A stretch of 64,000 bases of DNA from Flavobacteriales bacterium (GCA_016703005.1 JADJCX010000029.1:124001-188000); one strand, 5' to 3'; counted from the stretch's first letter, positions 7,974 through 17,732 are shown. Notes: generated from the sequence alone by a model not told the origin. Numbers and translations: made by a program.

Positions 7974-7981
7974 TACATTCG
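7974..7981 (+). promoter_or_regulatory. Putative -7 element five bases before a start codon
   Basis: TACATTCG followed by GCGCA and then ATG at 7987. If this is a real -7 element, transcription would start at or inside the start codon, giving a leaderless mRNA. A longer upstream transcript is also possible. Confidence 0.35.
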
Positions 7982-7986
7982 GCGCA

Positions 7987-10110
7987 ATGCGCTTCCTCTC
8001 CTCTTTGTTGTTGGTTGTTTGTTGTCGGTTGTTGGTCGCACAGCCTGTAGCGCCGACCGACAGTATCCAAGTGCCGAACAGCGAGAACGGCTGGCACCTC
8101 AGTCCGCACGGCACCATTCGCATACTGGTGATCTACGCGGAGATGATCTACGATAAGGATCCAGCGCGGGATCCAGCACGCGGAAATGTCATGGAGCATT
8201 GGCCGGTGGGTCAACTGCCGAAGTGGAAGAACGACCTCTTCGATCCGCAACCGCTCACTATACCGAAGGCAATGGTGTCCCGGTACTATCACGACTGTTC
8301 CCTCGGGAATTACGCGGTGCTTGGCGATTACATCGATGGGATCATGCCAGTGAAGGAAAGCGAGATGGGCGGCGACGACTACCACGCGGCGGCATCGCAG
8401 GCCGTGAAACAAGTGAACGCGATGGGTGCATTCCGCACCGCCCATGGCTTGTCCATCGCCGACTTCGATCTGTGGCGCAACAACGGCAAAGCCGGCATGC
8501 CCAAAGGGGTCGGGCCGGATGATCCGCACTCGCTCGATCACGTGATGGTGATCTTCCGCAACCACCACAAACTGACACACGGGCAAGGCAGCACCGATGC
8601 CGGAAGCATGCCGCCCATCTTCGGTTGCGGCAGCGATTCGCAGAGCCGGTTCGGCGCGATGAACGGGTTACCGTTCGAGATCCTGAAGCACGAGTACAAC
8701 CACCTACTGTTGGGCGGCAACAACTTCCACAGTGGTGGTGGCAACGCGCCCGGCTTCCAGAGCTACTTCATCTGCTTGCAAGGTGGCTGGAGCATGATGG
8801 GCGCGGCCAACAGCAGCTTGCTCACGGCCAGTGCATGGGACAGGGATCGCCTCGGATGGAAGGCGCCGGATGCGCCAGCGCTGATCAATGCCCGCTCCAC
8901 TTCGGGCCCGTACATCAGTGGCGATCTGGACCCGATGGCCGGTGATACCGGCTTGTTCGTGCTGCGCGATTTCGTGACTTCCGGCGATGCGCTGCGGATC
9001 CGTGTTCCCTTTCTTGGCGCCGATGAATTCCAGCAATGGATCTGGTTGGAGAACCATCAGGGCTGGAAGAAGAACGGATCACCGACGGACAAGTTCCACT
9101 ACGAGGACATCATGCCCTGTGTGGAAGATCTTGTTCCCGGGCTTCATGCCTACATGCAAGTGGATCGCGGACAAAAAACGGGGAACGGGATCTTTGGCGG
9201 CGAAGCGGACTATTTGCGCGCCATGCCAGCAAGCGGGGCGCACGACATTTCGTTGCGCGGCGATACGGTGCGGTTCGAGTGCCTATGGCCCGGCCAAACG
9301 GAGCCATACATCGTCGACACACGATTGGCCAACCCGCTCACGGGGCATCAGGACCTTGAGTTCCCCGTGTTCGACCGCAATGGCGATGGCCGCTTGATGC
9401 GTAACGAGAACCTCACTGTTCGTATAGAAGTGCGCGACGGACAGTGGATCGACAAGGCACTGCTCCACGGCCATGCACGACAAGCCTTCACGCCCGGCGG
9501 GAACAACAAGCTGGGCATGGGTACCAACCCGAGCACTGCGAACATGCTCACGTTGGTCGGTGCGATCAACCGTGACAAATACAAAGGCGGTAAGCCGAAC
9601 AACCGCGTTATCCACCTCAACCCGATCAGCGTGCAGCTGCTGGAACAACGCATGGACGGTAGCCAACTGATCCAGGTGCGCAACGACGATACGTTCCTTG
9701 ATCGCGACATCCGTTGGTGCGCCGACAGCATTGTCCTGCACAACGTCACTGGCTTTGGCGGCTACGCCCTCTGGTTGGCCGATGGCAAGCGGCTGTTGCT
9801 TGATCGTAGCAGAACACCGACCCGTATCGATGCCGCCGAAGTGTTCCAGCGTCGCACCTATTTCAGTGACCCCACGCGGCTGGTGATGGAGCCCGGCGCA
9901 CGGATGTTCATCGGCGCTGGTAGCACAGTGGAACTCATCACCGGCAGCGAACTGCATGTGCAAGCGGGCTGCGTGATCGACCTGCACGCAACGGCGAAAG
10001 TCAAAGTGGATGCATCATCACGCATTGTGCTGCATGGCAATGCACAGCTGAACGGAACACCGAAACAGTTGAGCAAGCTGAGGAAGAAAAAGCGGATCGT
10101 TCAGATGTGA
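7987..10110 (+). CDS. Secreted HExxH metalloprotease-like protein
   Basis: A 707-residue exported protein with a short signal peptide ending LLVAQ near residue 19. The N-terminal half holds a zinc-protease motif, HEYNHLLLGGNNFH, around residue 235. This is HExxH followed by a glycine and a possible third ligand, as in M6 (immune inhibitor A-like) peptidases. A WSMMGAANSS segment after it recalls the M6 Met-turn. An EF-hand-like loop, DRNGDGRLMRNE, lies near residue 460 and may bind calcium. The C-terminus is basic and lacks a recognisable T9SS tail. It is probably a secreted peptidase or a relative that has lost activity. The family assignment is by motif only. The signal-peptide codons include a 7-base tandem repeat at 8008-8035. 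Confidence 0.75.
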   Translation: MRFLSSLLLVVCCRLLVAQPVAPTDSIQVPNSENGWHLSPHGTIRILVIYAEMIYDKDPARDPARGNVMEHWPVGQLPKWKNDLFDPQPLTIPKAMVSRYYHDCSLGNYAVLGDYIDGIMPVKESEMGGDDYHAAASQAVKQVNAMGAFRTAHGLSIADFDLWRNNGKAGMPKGVGPDDPHSLDHVMVIFRNHHKLTHGQGSTDAGSMPPIFGCGSDSQSRFGAMNGLPFEILKHEYNHLLLGGNNFHSGGGNAPGFQSYFICLQGGWSMMGAANSSLLTASAWDRDRLGWKAPDAPALINARSTSGPYISGDLDPMAGDTGLFVLRDFVTSGDALRIRVPFLGADEFQQWIWLENHQGWKKNGSPTDKFHYEDIMPCVEDLVPGLHAYMQVDRGQKTGNGIFGGEADYLRAMPASGAHDISLRGDTVRFECLWPGQTEPYIVDTRLANPLTGHQDLEFPVFDRNGDGRLMRNENLTVRIEVRDGQWIDKALLHGHARQAFTPGGNNKLGMGTNPSTANMLTLVGAINRDKYKGGKPNNRVIHLNPISVQLLEQRMDGSQLIQVRNDDTFLDRDIRWCADSIVLHNVTGFGGYALWLADGKRLLLDRSRTPTRIDAAEVFQRRTYFSDPTRLVMEPGARMFIGAGSTVELITGSELHVQAGCVIDLHATAKVKVDASSRIVLHGNAQLNGTPKQLSKLRKKKRIVQM
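8008..8035 (+). repeat. Heptameric tandem repeat within signal-peptide codons
   Basis: Four consecutive 7-base units of the form TTGTNGG/TTGTTTG, preceded by a fifth degenerate unit at 8001-8007. The period is exactly 7, so it does not follow the codon frame, yet it encodes the hydrophobic core of the signal peptide. Confidence 0.6.
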
Positions 10111-10123
10111 CTTCGTCCATCAG

Positions 10124-10142
10124 CCCTCTCCCCTAGAGAGGG
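10124..10142. terminator. Hairpin between convergent genes
   Basis: CCCTCTC at 10124-10130 pairs with GAGAGGG at 10136-10142 around a CCCTA loop. It lies between the metalloprotease stop and the purF stop and could terminate both. No T-run follows. The trailing GTTGGCGTGAGGTG resembles a widespread intergenic hairpin repeat that I recall from many bacteria, so it may be a dispersed repeat rather than a dedicated terminator. Confidence 0.5.
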
Positions 10143-10156
10143 GTTGGCGTGAGGTG

Positions 10157-12058
10157 TCAGTAGGCCCGAACGTTCTTCCCCTCCATCCAGTTAATGAAGG
10201 CACGGTCCACCACGCGGTTGCCGCCGGGTGTGGGGTAGTTGCCAGTGAAGTACCAGTCGCCGGTGTGTTGCGGGCAGGCGTTGCGCAACCCTTCGATGGT
10301 CTGATAGACGATGCGCACTTCAGCCTTGGTATCCGCAGGTGTCAGTAGCTCGGTGATCTTGGCGCTGATCTGTTCGTCAGTGAACGGCGCGAAAATGTCC
10401 TTCACCACGTTCTCCACTTGCGCGAGCGGCTTGCCCACATTGGCAAGGGCCCGGTCGTACACATCGTCGATCACGTTATCCTGCTTGGTCTCTTTCAGCA
10501 ACGCGATCGCGGCTTGGAACGCAACGAGGTCGCCGAGCTTGGCCATGTCGATACCATAACAATCGGGGTAGCGGATCTGCGGCGCACTGCTCACCACCAC
10601 GATGCGCTTGGGTTCCAAGCGGTCCAGCATTTTCAGGATGCTCTGCTTGAGCGTGGTGCCGCGCACGATGCTATCGTCGATCACCACCAAGTTGTCAACG
10701 CCCGGGCGCACACTGCCATAAGTGATGTCGTACACGTGGGCTACCAATTCATCGCGCGCATTGTCGCTGGTGATGAAGGTGCGCAACTTGGCATCCTTGA
10801 TCGCCACCTTCTCCAGACGCGGACGCATGGCCAAGATCTCTCGCAATTTGCCGGGAGCGGGCTTCGGCCCTAGTTCGGTGATCAGCCGCTCCTTGGTCTT
10901 GTTCAATTCATCCTCCAGCCCTTTCAGCATCCCGTAGCACGCCACTTCCGCGGTGTTCGGGATGAAACTGAACACCGTGTTCGTCAGGTCGTGATCGATG
11001 GCGTCCATGATCGTGGGCACCACGTTGCGGCCCAACGCGATACGCTCGCGGTACACATCGCGATCGCTGCCGCGGCTGAAATAGATACGCTCGAAACTGC
11101 ACGACCGTTTCTCGACCGGTTCGCGCACTTGCTCCTCGCTGAACGAACCGTTCTTGCGTACGATCAACGCATGTCCCGGACGCAACTCCTGAACTTGGTC
11201 GGTCTTCACGCCGAAGGCCGTTTGGATGGCAGGGCGTTCGCTCGCTGCCACCACGAATTCATCATCCGCATACCAGAAGCAAGGGCGAATGCCGGCTGGA
11301 TCGCGCAACACGAACGCATCGCCGTGGCCGATCAATCCTGCGAAGGCGTAACCGCCATCGAAGTCCATGGCGCTCATGCGCAGAATCGCGGCGATGTCCA
11401 TTTTCTCCGCGATCACATCGGTGATCTGGCGGTCGTTGTACCCGAGCTGGTGGTGGATCTGGCGCAGGCGATCATTCTCCACATCCAAGTAGTGGCCGAT
11501 CTTCTCCAGCACCGTCATGGTATCGCTGTGCTCCTTGGGGTGCTGGCCTATGCTCACGAGCAGGTCGAAGAGCTCATCAACGTTGGTCATGTTGAAGTTG
11601 CCCGCGAGCACCAGATTCCGGGTGATCCAATTGCTCAGGCGACGACGTGGATGGCAGTTTTCCAAACCGCCGGCTCCGTACGTGGCATAGCGCAAGTGGC
11701 CCAGCAGGACTTCACCCAGGAATGGCACTTCTTTCTTGAGGCGGTCGACATCGCCTGCTAGCGAGGGGTCCTTGTCGATCGCCTGTTGTGAGGCCTTGTG
11801 GATACCCGCGAAGATCTTCTGTATCGCCTGCTTGTCCGTACTGCGGTTGCGGTCGATGAAGTTGTCGCCCGGCGCTGGATCGAGCTTGATGGTCGCCACC
11901 CCTGCCCCATCCTGTCCGCGGTTATGCTGCTTCTCCATGAGGAGGAAGAGCTTGTTGATCCCCGTGAAAGCCGTACCGTATTTCTCCTGGTAGTGATGCA
12001 GAGGCTTCCGCAAGCGGATGAAGGCCAATCCGCATTCGTGCTTGATCGCGTCGCTCAC
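10157..12058 (-). CDS. purF: Amidophosphoribosyltransferase (Bacteroidota long form)
   Basis: A 633-residue enzyme for the first committed step of purine synthesis: glutamine and PRPP to phosphoribosylamine. The N-terminal Ntn glutaminase nucleophile is probably Cys9 in KHECGLAFIRL, with KQHNRGQDGAGVA close by. The PRPP-binding loop is NLVVIDDSIVRGTTL around residue 435. It is longer than the E. coli enzyme (about 505), but this length and the MSDAIKHECG opening are normal for Bacteroidota. A TACTTTCG promoter-like element lies about 62 bases upstream on the same strand. It is a single gene between convergent and divergent neighbours. Confidence 0.95.
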   Translation of the reverse strand: MSDAIKHECGLAFIRLRKPLHHYQEKYGTAFTGINKLFLLMEKQHNRGQDGAGVATIKLDPAPGDNFIDRNRSTDKQAIQKIFAGIHKASQQAIDKDPSLAGDVDRLKKEVPFLGEVLLGHLRYATYGAGGLENCHPRRRLSNWITRNLVLAGNFNMTNVDELFDLLVSIGQHPKEHSDTMTVLEKIGHYLDVENDRLRQIHHQLGYNDRQITDVIAEKMDIAAILRMSAMDFDGGYAFAGLIGHGDAFVLRDPAGIRPCFWYADDEFVVAASERPAIQTAFGVKTDQVQELRPGHALIVRKNGSFSEEQVREPVEKRSCSFERIYFSRGSDRDVYRERIALGRNVVPTIMDAIDHDLTNTVFSFIPNTAEVACYGMLKGLEDELNKTKERLITELGPKPAPGKLREILAMRPRLEKVAIKDAKLRTFITSDNARDELVAHVYDITYGSVRPGVDNLVVIDDSIVRGTTLKQSILKMLDRLEPKRIVVVSSAPQIRYPDCYGIDMAKLGDLVAFQAAIALLKETKQDNVIDDVYDRALANVGKPLAQVENVVKDIFAPFTDEQISAKITELLTPADTKAEVRIVYQTIEGLRNACPQHTGDWYFTGNYPTPGGNRVVDRAFINWMEGKNVRAY

Positions 12059-12119
12059 TTCACCTTTCCGGAGCAGGGTGGAAGGCGGGCTGAACTGTCC
12101 GCCCCTGTGCTTCGGGCCA

Positions 12120-12127
12120 CGAAAGTA
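12120..12127 (-). promoter_or_regulatory. Putative -7 promoter element of purF
   Basis: TACTTTCG on the minus strand followed by TGGCCC, 62 bases before the purF start, in the divergent spacer shared with the large T9SS gene. Confidence 0.35.
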
Positions 12128-12233
12128 CGGCCCGCACTAGCAGCGACCCTGGTCAGGACAGGTCTTGGCCGGTCCATCGGCAAGGATCCCCGGTCAAGCA
12201 ACGTTGTAGGCGGGTTTCCGGTCTATTGCCCGG

Positions 12234-12241
12234 TACATTCG
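12234..12241 (+). promoter_or_regulatory. Putative -7 promoter element (TACATTCG)
   Basis: TACATTCG, 18 bases before the GTG at 12260 that opens the large secreted protein. It supports that start over the much longer open frame that overlaps purF. Confidence 0.4.
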
Positions 12242-12259
12242 AGGCTCTTTCCCCTGACC

Positions 12260-15200
12260 GTGCGTCTTCTACTTTCCATAGCCACCCTTTGCGTTGTCTT
12301 CGGCCTCTATGCCCAAGAGCCGGTGGTGCGCTTTACGGAGAACAAAGGACAATGGCCTGATCAAGTGCTATATAGGGCCATGGTGCCGGGCGGCGCGGTT
12401 TTCATTGAGAAAAGCGCCATGACCTACGTGCTCACCAGTGGTGGCGAGCATTTGCACCATGGGCATACGCATGATGGTGAGACGCCCGCACCGCGCAAAG
12501 CACACGCGTACCGTGTAACGTTCGAGGGAAGTAAGGGCGGCATGCCGGAAGGCAAGTTGAGGCAGCCGCATTACGAGAACTACTTCATCGGCAACGACCC
12601 GGCGGGATGGGGAACGGGTTGCGCGGTGTACGGCGAGGTATGGGTGAAGGGGGTCTATCCGGGAATCGACCTGCGCATTGATGGCAGTAAAGGGTTGAAG
12701 TATGATCTGGTGGTCGCGCCCGGTGCAGACCCGAACAGTATCCGGATGCGATACGACGGTCAGAGCGAATTGGCTCTCCGTGATGGTGCATTGCACGTGG
12801 GCTTGACCACAGGCAACATCGTAGAGGAGGCTCCAGTATCGTTCGCCGAGCGCAGCGGAGTGCAGGTTGATGTTGTGTCGGCATACGTGCTGAAAGACAA
12901 CACGGTCGGTTTCCATTTCTGCGGTCGTCCTAGCGTTCGCTCAGGTGCATTTTGTCTGCAATCGGGCGACCGACTCACCATCGACCCCAACATCACATTC
13001 GGTAGTTACAGCGGTAGCACAGCCGACAACTTCGGCTTCACCGCCACCTACGACAACGACGGGCACTTGTATGGTGGTGGTATCGTGTTCGGCATTGGTT
13101 ACCCGATAACGGTTGGTGTGCTCGACCCCAGCTTCAATGGCAATACCATTGATGTGGGCATCAGCACATGGCTGCCCGATGGTACTGGTCTGGTGTGGAG
13201 CACGTACCTCGGCGGGGCCTTCGGTAACGAGAGCCCACACAGTTTGGTTGTGAACGACAGCGACGAACTGTTTGTCTTCGGAAGCACAGGTAGCAGCGAC
13301 TTTGCAGTGACCGGTGGGTGCTTCGACAACAGCTTCGGCGGTGGACCACCGCTGGTGTTCGGCGTGGGCTACGGCTATGGGCACAACAGCGGTACCGATG
13401 CGTTCGTGGCGCACTTCAGTGCCGATGCCACCACATTGATCGGTTCCACCTTCATGGGCGGTTCAGGCAATGATGCGTTGAACAACAACCCACCCCTCGC
13501 ACACAATTACGGCGATGCCTTCCGGGGCGAGATCGCGCTGGACCCGAATGGTAACCCAGTGGTGTCCACCAGCACCGAAAGCAACAACGCAACCACCAGC
13601 GCTGGCGCCCCGCAAGCTGCCTTTGGCGGCGGCTTGCAGGATGGCTACATCTTCCGTTTGAACGCGGCGCTCACCAATTTGCTATGGGGCACTTACCACG
13701 GTGGCAGCGGCACCGACAGCGGGTTCGGGGTGCAGTTCGACAGCAACGGGCAGGTGTTCATCACCGGCGGCACTACCAGTGCCAACCTGCCCTTGGGGGG
13801 AGCCCCGTTCAATGCGGCCTTCAGCGGAACAGTCGATGGATACATCGTGCGGTACAATGCGGCAGGCACCTCGCGCTTGAGCGGCACCTATGTGGGAACC
13901 AGTGATTATGACCAGACCTATTTCGTGCAGCTCGACCTGTCGGACAATGTGTATGTGGTGGGCCAGACCTACGGTGCATATCCGGTAACGGCAGGCAAGT
14001 ACGCTAACCCGAACAGCACGCAGTTCATCCACAAATTCTCACACGCGCTTGATGCCTCGTTGTGGAGCACGGTGATCGGCAATGGCAGCGGCACCGACGA
14101 CATATCGCCGAGCGCATTCCTGGTAAGCGATTGCGGACAGATCTACTTCAGCGGCTGGGGTGGCAACGTGAACGCGAACGCCGGTGTACTCAACAGCAGC
14201 ACCGCTGGTCTGCCGACAACGCCGGGGGCGTTCCAGACCAGCACCGATGGCAGCGATTTCTATTTGATGGTATTGGAGCCGGAAGCAGTTGCCCTGAACT
14301 ACGGCACGTTCTTCGGCGGCAGCATCAGCGCCGAGCATGTGGATGGTGGCACCAGCCGTTTCGACAAGAACGGCAACGTGTACCAAGCAGTGTGCGCCGG
14401 GTGCGGAAGCAACAGCGACTTCCCCACCACTCCCGGGGCATGGAGCAATACGAACAACAGTTTCAACTGCAACCTCGGTGTGTTCAAGTTCAATTTGAAC
14501 CAGCCGATAGCGGTGATCGGGATCAATGGACCCAACACCATTTGCCTAGGTAGCGCTGTACAATTCGACAACCTCAGCACGGGTGGATCCGCATACGATT
14601 GGGCGTTCGGAGATGGCAACACAAGCACAGCCTTTGAACCTGTGCACACCTATGGCGATACGGGCACCTACACCGTTATGATGGTGCTCAGCGACACCTT
14701 GGCCTGCACACCGAACGACACCGCCTACCTGACGGTGGAGGTGCTGCCGTTGCCCATTGCATCCGTTGATCCCGCTGGGCCGCTGTGCGCTGGTGACAGT
14801 GTGCAGCTCCAGGCATACGGCGGTGATACGTACGCTTGGGATCCACCCATCGATCTGAGCAGCGCGAACATTGCCGATCCTTGGGCTTCGCCGAACAGCA
14901 CCTCTACCTACGTGGTCACTGCAACCAATGCCTGCGGAAGCGACACGGCGAGTGTCACCATACAATTCAGTGTGCCTGCCGGGGGGGCCGGACCCGATAC
15001 AGTGATCTGCATCGGGCAAAGTGCCACGATCACCGCGTTCGGTGGCGCCAGCTACTCGTGGACCATGGCCGGAACGTTGAACAACGCATTACTCCAGAAT
15101 CCGCTCGCCACACCGCTCGATACTACCGAGTACATCGTCACGATCACCACAGCGGGCGGCTGCATTCTCACCGATACTCTCACTGTGTTCGTGCAGTTTT

Positions 15201-16150
15201 CGGTGCCGTTGCCGGTGATCGGCGACACGGCGACATGTCCCGGCACTGCGGTGCAACTGCAGGCCAGTGGCGCAGACAATTATGCGTGGGACGCAGCACC
15301 AGGCATTGTCGACCTCACCATCCCCGATCCGTTCGTTACGCCACCGGTGCCCATGTACTACGTCTGTGCGTTCAGCAACACCTGCGGTAGTGTACTTGAC
15401 AGTGCGTTCGTTGATGTGGTGATCGTTGTTGCGGATGCTTGGCCCGATACCATTATCTGCCCTGGCGAGAGCGTTCAGTTGTTCGCCAACGGCGGAAGCA
15501 CATATGCTTGGTCGCCGTCAGGATCGTTGGATGATCCTGCCTTACAAGCGCCGATGGCCACACCGGCAGCACCCACCAACTATCAAGTGATCGTTATCGG
15601 GCCGGCGGGCTGCTCGGATACGGCCTATGCATACGTTGATCTGTTCCCCATGCCGACCGTGTACGCCGGCGGCGATGTGGAGATCGATTTCGGTGATGCA
15701 ACGCAACTTCAGGCCGTTGGCGACGGCGTTGTGGAGTGGACGCCGGATACATGGGTGATGGGCTGCCTCGACTGCCTCGACCCATGGGTGTCGCCACAGA
15801 CCAGCACGCTCTATACCATTTCGCTTACCGATACCAACGGCTGCAAGGCGGTGGATCAGGTGCTGGTGATCGTGGACGGCTCGTTATACGTACCGAACAC
15901 CTTCACGCCGGACGGTGATGGTGTGAACGACGTCTTCTTCGCCTCCGGTTTGGAGATCGACGATTTCGAACTACTGGTCTTCAACCGCTGGGGTGAACAG
16001 ATCTGGAAAGGCGACAACCTGCGCGCCTCTTGGAACGGCACCTATAGCGGCGTGCAATCACCCATCGATACCTACGTGTGGAAGATCGAGTACAGCGAGA
16101 TCAGCGGTGAGAAGCACAAACTGATCGGGCATGTGAATCTGGTGAGGTAG
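12260..16150 (+). CDS. Giant secreted DUF7948/SBBP/PKD protein with T9SS type B tail
   Basis: A 1296-residue surface protein. I start it at GTG 12260 because a signal peptide follows at once (VRLLLSIATLCVVFGLYAQ); the frame is open far upstream but overlaps purF. Residues about 25-240 match the DUF7948 region (RFTENKGQWPDQVLYR to LTIDPNITFGSY). Beta-propeller SBBP-type repeats with STYLGG-like and GGTTSANLP-like motifs run to about residue 740. One PKD domain contains YDWAFGDGNTSTAFEP and HTYGDTGTYTV. Four Ig-like repeats of about 80 residues follow (CAGDSVQLQAYGGDTYAW and kin). The last 90 residues are a gliding-motility/CHU-type C-terminal domain (YVPNTFTPDGDGVNDVF, FNRWGEQIW), that is T9SS type B. 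It shares its N-terminal plan with the 2777-residue protein at 25889. Confidence 0.87.
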   Translation: MRLLLSIATLCVVFGLYAQEPVVRFTENKGQWPDQVLYRAMVPGGAVFIEKSAMTYVLTSGGEHLHHGHTHDGETPAPRKAHAYRVTFEGSKGGMPEGKLRQPHYENYFIGNDPAGWGTGCAVYGEVWVKGVYPGIDLRIDGSKGLKYDLVVAPGADPNSIRMRYDGQSELALRDGALHVGLTTGNIVEEAPVSFAERSGVQVDVVSAYVLKDNTVGFHFCGRPSVRSGAFCLQSGDRLTIDPNITFGSYSGSTADNFGFTATYDNDGHLYGGGIVFGIGYPITVGVLDPSFNGNTIDVGISTWLPDGTGLVWSTYLGGAFGNESPHSLVVNDSDELFVFGSTGSSDFAVTGGCFDNSFGGGPPLVFGVGYGYGHNSGTDAFVAHFSADATTLIGSTFMGGSGNDALNNNPPLAHNYGDAFRGEIALDPNGNPVVSTSTESNNATTSAGAPQAAFGGGLQDGYIFRLNAALTNLLWGTYHGGSGTDSGFGVQFDSNGQVFITGGTTSANLPLGGAPFNAAFSGTVDGYIVRYNAAGTSRLSGTYVGTSDYDQTYFVQLDLSDNVYVVGQTYGAYPVTAGKYANPNSTQFIHKFSHALDASLWSTVIGNGSGTDDISPSAFLVSDCGQIYFSGWGGNVNANAGVLNSSTAGLPTTPGAFQTSTDGSDFYLMVLEPEAVALNYGTFFGGSISAEHVDGGTSRFDKNGNVYQAVCAGCGSNSDFPTTPGAWSNTNNSFNCNLGVFKFNLNQPIAVIGINGPNTICLGSAVQFDNLSTGGSAYDWAFGDGNTSTAFEPVHTYGDTGTYTVMMVLSDTLACTPNDTAYLTVEVLPLPIASVDPAGPLCAGDSVQLQAYGGDTYAWDPPIDLSSANIADPWASPNSTSTYVVTATNACGSDTASVTIQFSVPAGGAGPDTVICIGQSATITAFGGASYSWTMAGTLNNALLQNPLATPLDTTEYIVTITTAGGCILTDTLTVFVQFSVPLPVIGDTATCPGTAVQLQASGADNYAWDAAPGIVDLTIPDPFVTPPVPMYYVCAFSNTCGSVLDSAFVDVVIVVADAWPDTIICPGESVQLFANGGSTYAWSPSGSLDDPALQAPMATPAAPTNYQVIVIGPAGCSDTAYAYVDLFPMPTVYAGGDVEIDFGDATQLQAVGDGVVEWTPDTWVMGCLDCLDPWVSPQTSTLYTISLTDTNGCKAVDQVLVIVDGSLYVPNTFTPDGDGVNDVFFASGLEIDDFELLVFNRWGEQIWKGDNLRASWNGTYSGVQSPIDTYVWKIEYSEISGEKHKLIGHVNLVR

Positions 16151-16152
16151 GA

Positions 16153-17190
16153 TCACACAAAACGCTCGCGCCCCGCGTTGAGCCATTCCAGCGCAGCCCC
16201 GCTCAGCAGCATTTCCTTTTTTTCATTCGTCCAAGGCATGCTGCGGATCAGCGCACCGGGCTCCAACTCGCCGAGGGGGAATGGATAATCGGTGCCCATT
16301 GCGATGCGGTTTGCACCGAACATATCGGTAACGATCTCCAACATGCGCGGGTCGTGCACCAATGAATCCAACCAAAAGCGGCCGAGGTAGTTCATCGGCG
16401 CCACGTTGTTGTCAACGGCGCAGAGGTCGGGGCGCACCTCGAAGCCGTGCTGTATGCGACCAACGGTAGCAGGGAACGAGCCGCCACCATGCGCAAAAGC
16501 AACACGCAGTCTTGGGCACTTCTCGAACAACCCACTGAAGATCATGCTGCTGATGGCGAGTGTCGTTTCGGCCGGCATGCCCACCAGCCATGGCAGCCAA
16601 TACTTGTCCATCCGTTCCTTCCCCATCATGTCCCACGGATGCACGAAGAGCGCCATGCCTTGTGCCTCCATGGCTTGGAAGATCGGAAGTAGTCGCGGCT
16701 CGCCAAGGTTGACACCCTCGATATGCGTACCGATCTGGATGCCTTCGAGGCCGATGCGCTTGCAACGCTCCAGTTCCTTGATGGCCAGGTCAGCATCCTG
16801 CATGGGCAGCGTGCCAAGACCGACGAAGCGCTTGGGGTAGCGGTGAACGATGCCCGCAATGTGGTCGTTGAGGAACTCGCTCAGCGCAAGGGTGTCCTGC
16901 GGCTTGGCCCAATAGCTGAACATCACGGGCACGGTACTGAGCACTTGCACATGGCAATGGTGCACATCGCATTCCGCGATACGTACCTGCGGATCCCAGC
17001 AATTGGCTTGGACCTCGCGGAAGAACTTGTCGTCCATCATCATACGGGCACAGCCCGGCTTGTGATGGTCCAAGTGGACGAAGCCCCGATAACCGAAGCG
17101 CCTCCCGAAATCGGGGATGTTCTCCGGTAGGATGTGGGTGTGGATATCTATCGAAAGCAGATCCCCTCTCGACTGCACTCGAGATGACAT
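16153..17190 (-). CDS. 2-amino-3-carboxymuconate-6-semialdehyde decarboxylase (ACMSD)
   Basis: A 345-residue amidohydrolase-family decarboxylase that takes the product of 3-hydroxyanthranilate dioxygenase toward 2-aminomuconate semialdehyde, diverting it from quinolinate. Zinc ligands are visible as His17 and His19 (IDIHTHILP), a later His in LFVHPWDMMG, and an Asp in MGTDYPFPLGE. FAHGGGSFP is also typical of ACMSD. The stop lies 2 bases from the convergent T9SS gene. The ATG at 17190 is preferred; a GTG at 17205 would overlap the upstream stop and is possible. It is co-transcribed after 3-hydroxyanthranilate dioxygenase, 11 bases away, which strongly supports the specific assignment. Confidence 0.92.
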   Translation of the reverse strand: MSSRVQSRGDLLSIDIHTHILPENIPDFGRRFGYRGFVHLDHHKPGCARMMMDDKFFREVQANCWDPQVRIAECDVHHCHVQVLSTVPVMFSYWAKPQDTLALSEFLNDHIAGIVHRYPKRFVGLGTLPMQDADLAIKELERCKRIGLEGIQIGTHIEGVNLGEPRLLPIFQAMEAQGMALFVHPWDMMGKERMDKYWLPWLVGMPAETTLAISSMIFSGLFEKCPRLRVAFAHGGGSFPATVGRIQHGFEVRPDLCAVDNNVAPMNYLGRFWLDSLVHDPRMLEIVTDMFGANRIAMGTDYPFPLGELEPGALIRSMPWTNEKKEMLLSGAALEWLNAGRERFV

Positions 17191-17201
17191 TGAATGATGG
17201 C

Positions 17202-17732
17202 TCACACGAAGCGCGGATCGGTCTCCATCACATGTCCACAGCTCTTGCACGTACGCAATTGCTCGTTCCCGTAGAATTCCCTGAACCGAGGGATGAAGTC
17301 CTTCTCGATGTTGTGCAGGACGAAACGGTACTCGTGCAGTTTATTGTTGCACTTCTCGCAGTACCACTGCAAACCGTCCTCCAACTCCCGATCATCGCGT
17401 TTGCATTCGATCACCAAGCCCACCGTTCCGGCGCCTCGTCTTGGTTGGTGCGGCGTGCGCGAAGGCAACAGGAACATCTCTCCTTCCTTGATCGGGATGG
17501 TAACGGCCTTGCCATCTTCCTGGATCCCGACCTCGATATCGCCTTCCACTTGGTAGAAGAGCTCCTCGGTCTCGTTCCAGTGATAGTCCTTTCGTGCGTT
17601 CGGCCCGCCCACGATCATCACGATATAGTCGCCTGCATCAGCAAACAGGTTCTTATTGCCAACAGGCGGCTTCAGCAGGTCGCGGTTGTCGGCGATCCAC
17701 TGCTTCAGGTTGAACGGGCGGCGTATGGGCAT
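17202..17732 (-). CDS. 3-hydroxyanthranilate 3,4-dioxygenase
   Basis: A 176-residue cupin dioxygenase that opens the ring of 3-hydroxyanthranilate in the kynurenine pathway. The Fe(II) ligands are His51, Glu57 and His95 (DYHWNETEELFYQ and SRTPHQPRRG), at the same numbers as in the known bacterial enzyme. The C-terminal rubredoxin-like metal site is complete: Cys125/Cys128 in WYCEKC and Cys162/Cys165 in RTCKSC. The gene symbol in use varies (haaO or nbaC), so I leave it blank. With ACMSD downstream it forms a two-gene tryptophan/kynurenine catabolic unit. The other genes of the pathway (kynureninase, kynurenine monooxygenase) are not in this window. Confidence 0.96.
   Translation of the reverse strand: MPIRRPFNLKQWIADNRDLLKPPVGNKNLFADAGDYIVMIVGGPNARKDYHWNETEELFYQVEGDIEVGIQEDGKAVTIPIKEGEMFLLPSRTPHQPRRGAGTVGLVIECKRDDRELEDGLQWYCEKCNNKLHEYRFVLHNIEKDFIPRFREFYGNEQLRTCKSCGHVMETDPRFV

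Noticed and set aside
6949..8586. A 545-codon minus-strand frame across the DUF2480 and metalloprotease genes
   Set aside because: Rich in His, Arg and Val from reversed GC-rich codons, and it covers two well-supported plus-strand genes.
11798..12259. N-terminal extension of the large T9SS protein by 154 codons
   Set aside because: It overlaps purF in antisense, and a signal peptide begins at GTG 12260 just after a promoter-like element.
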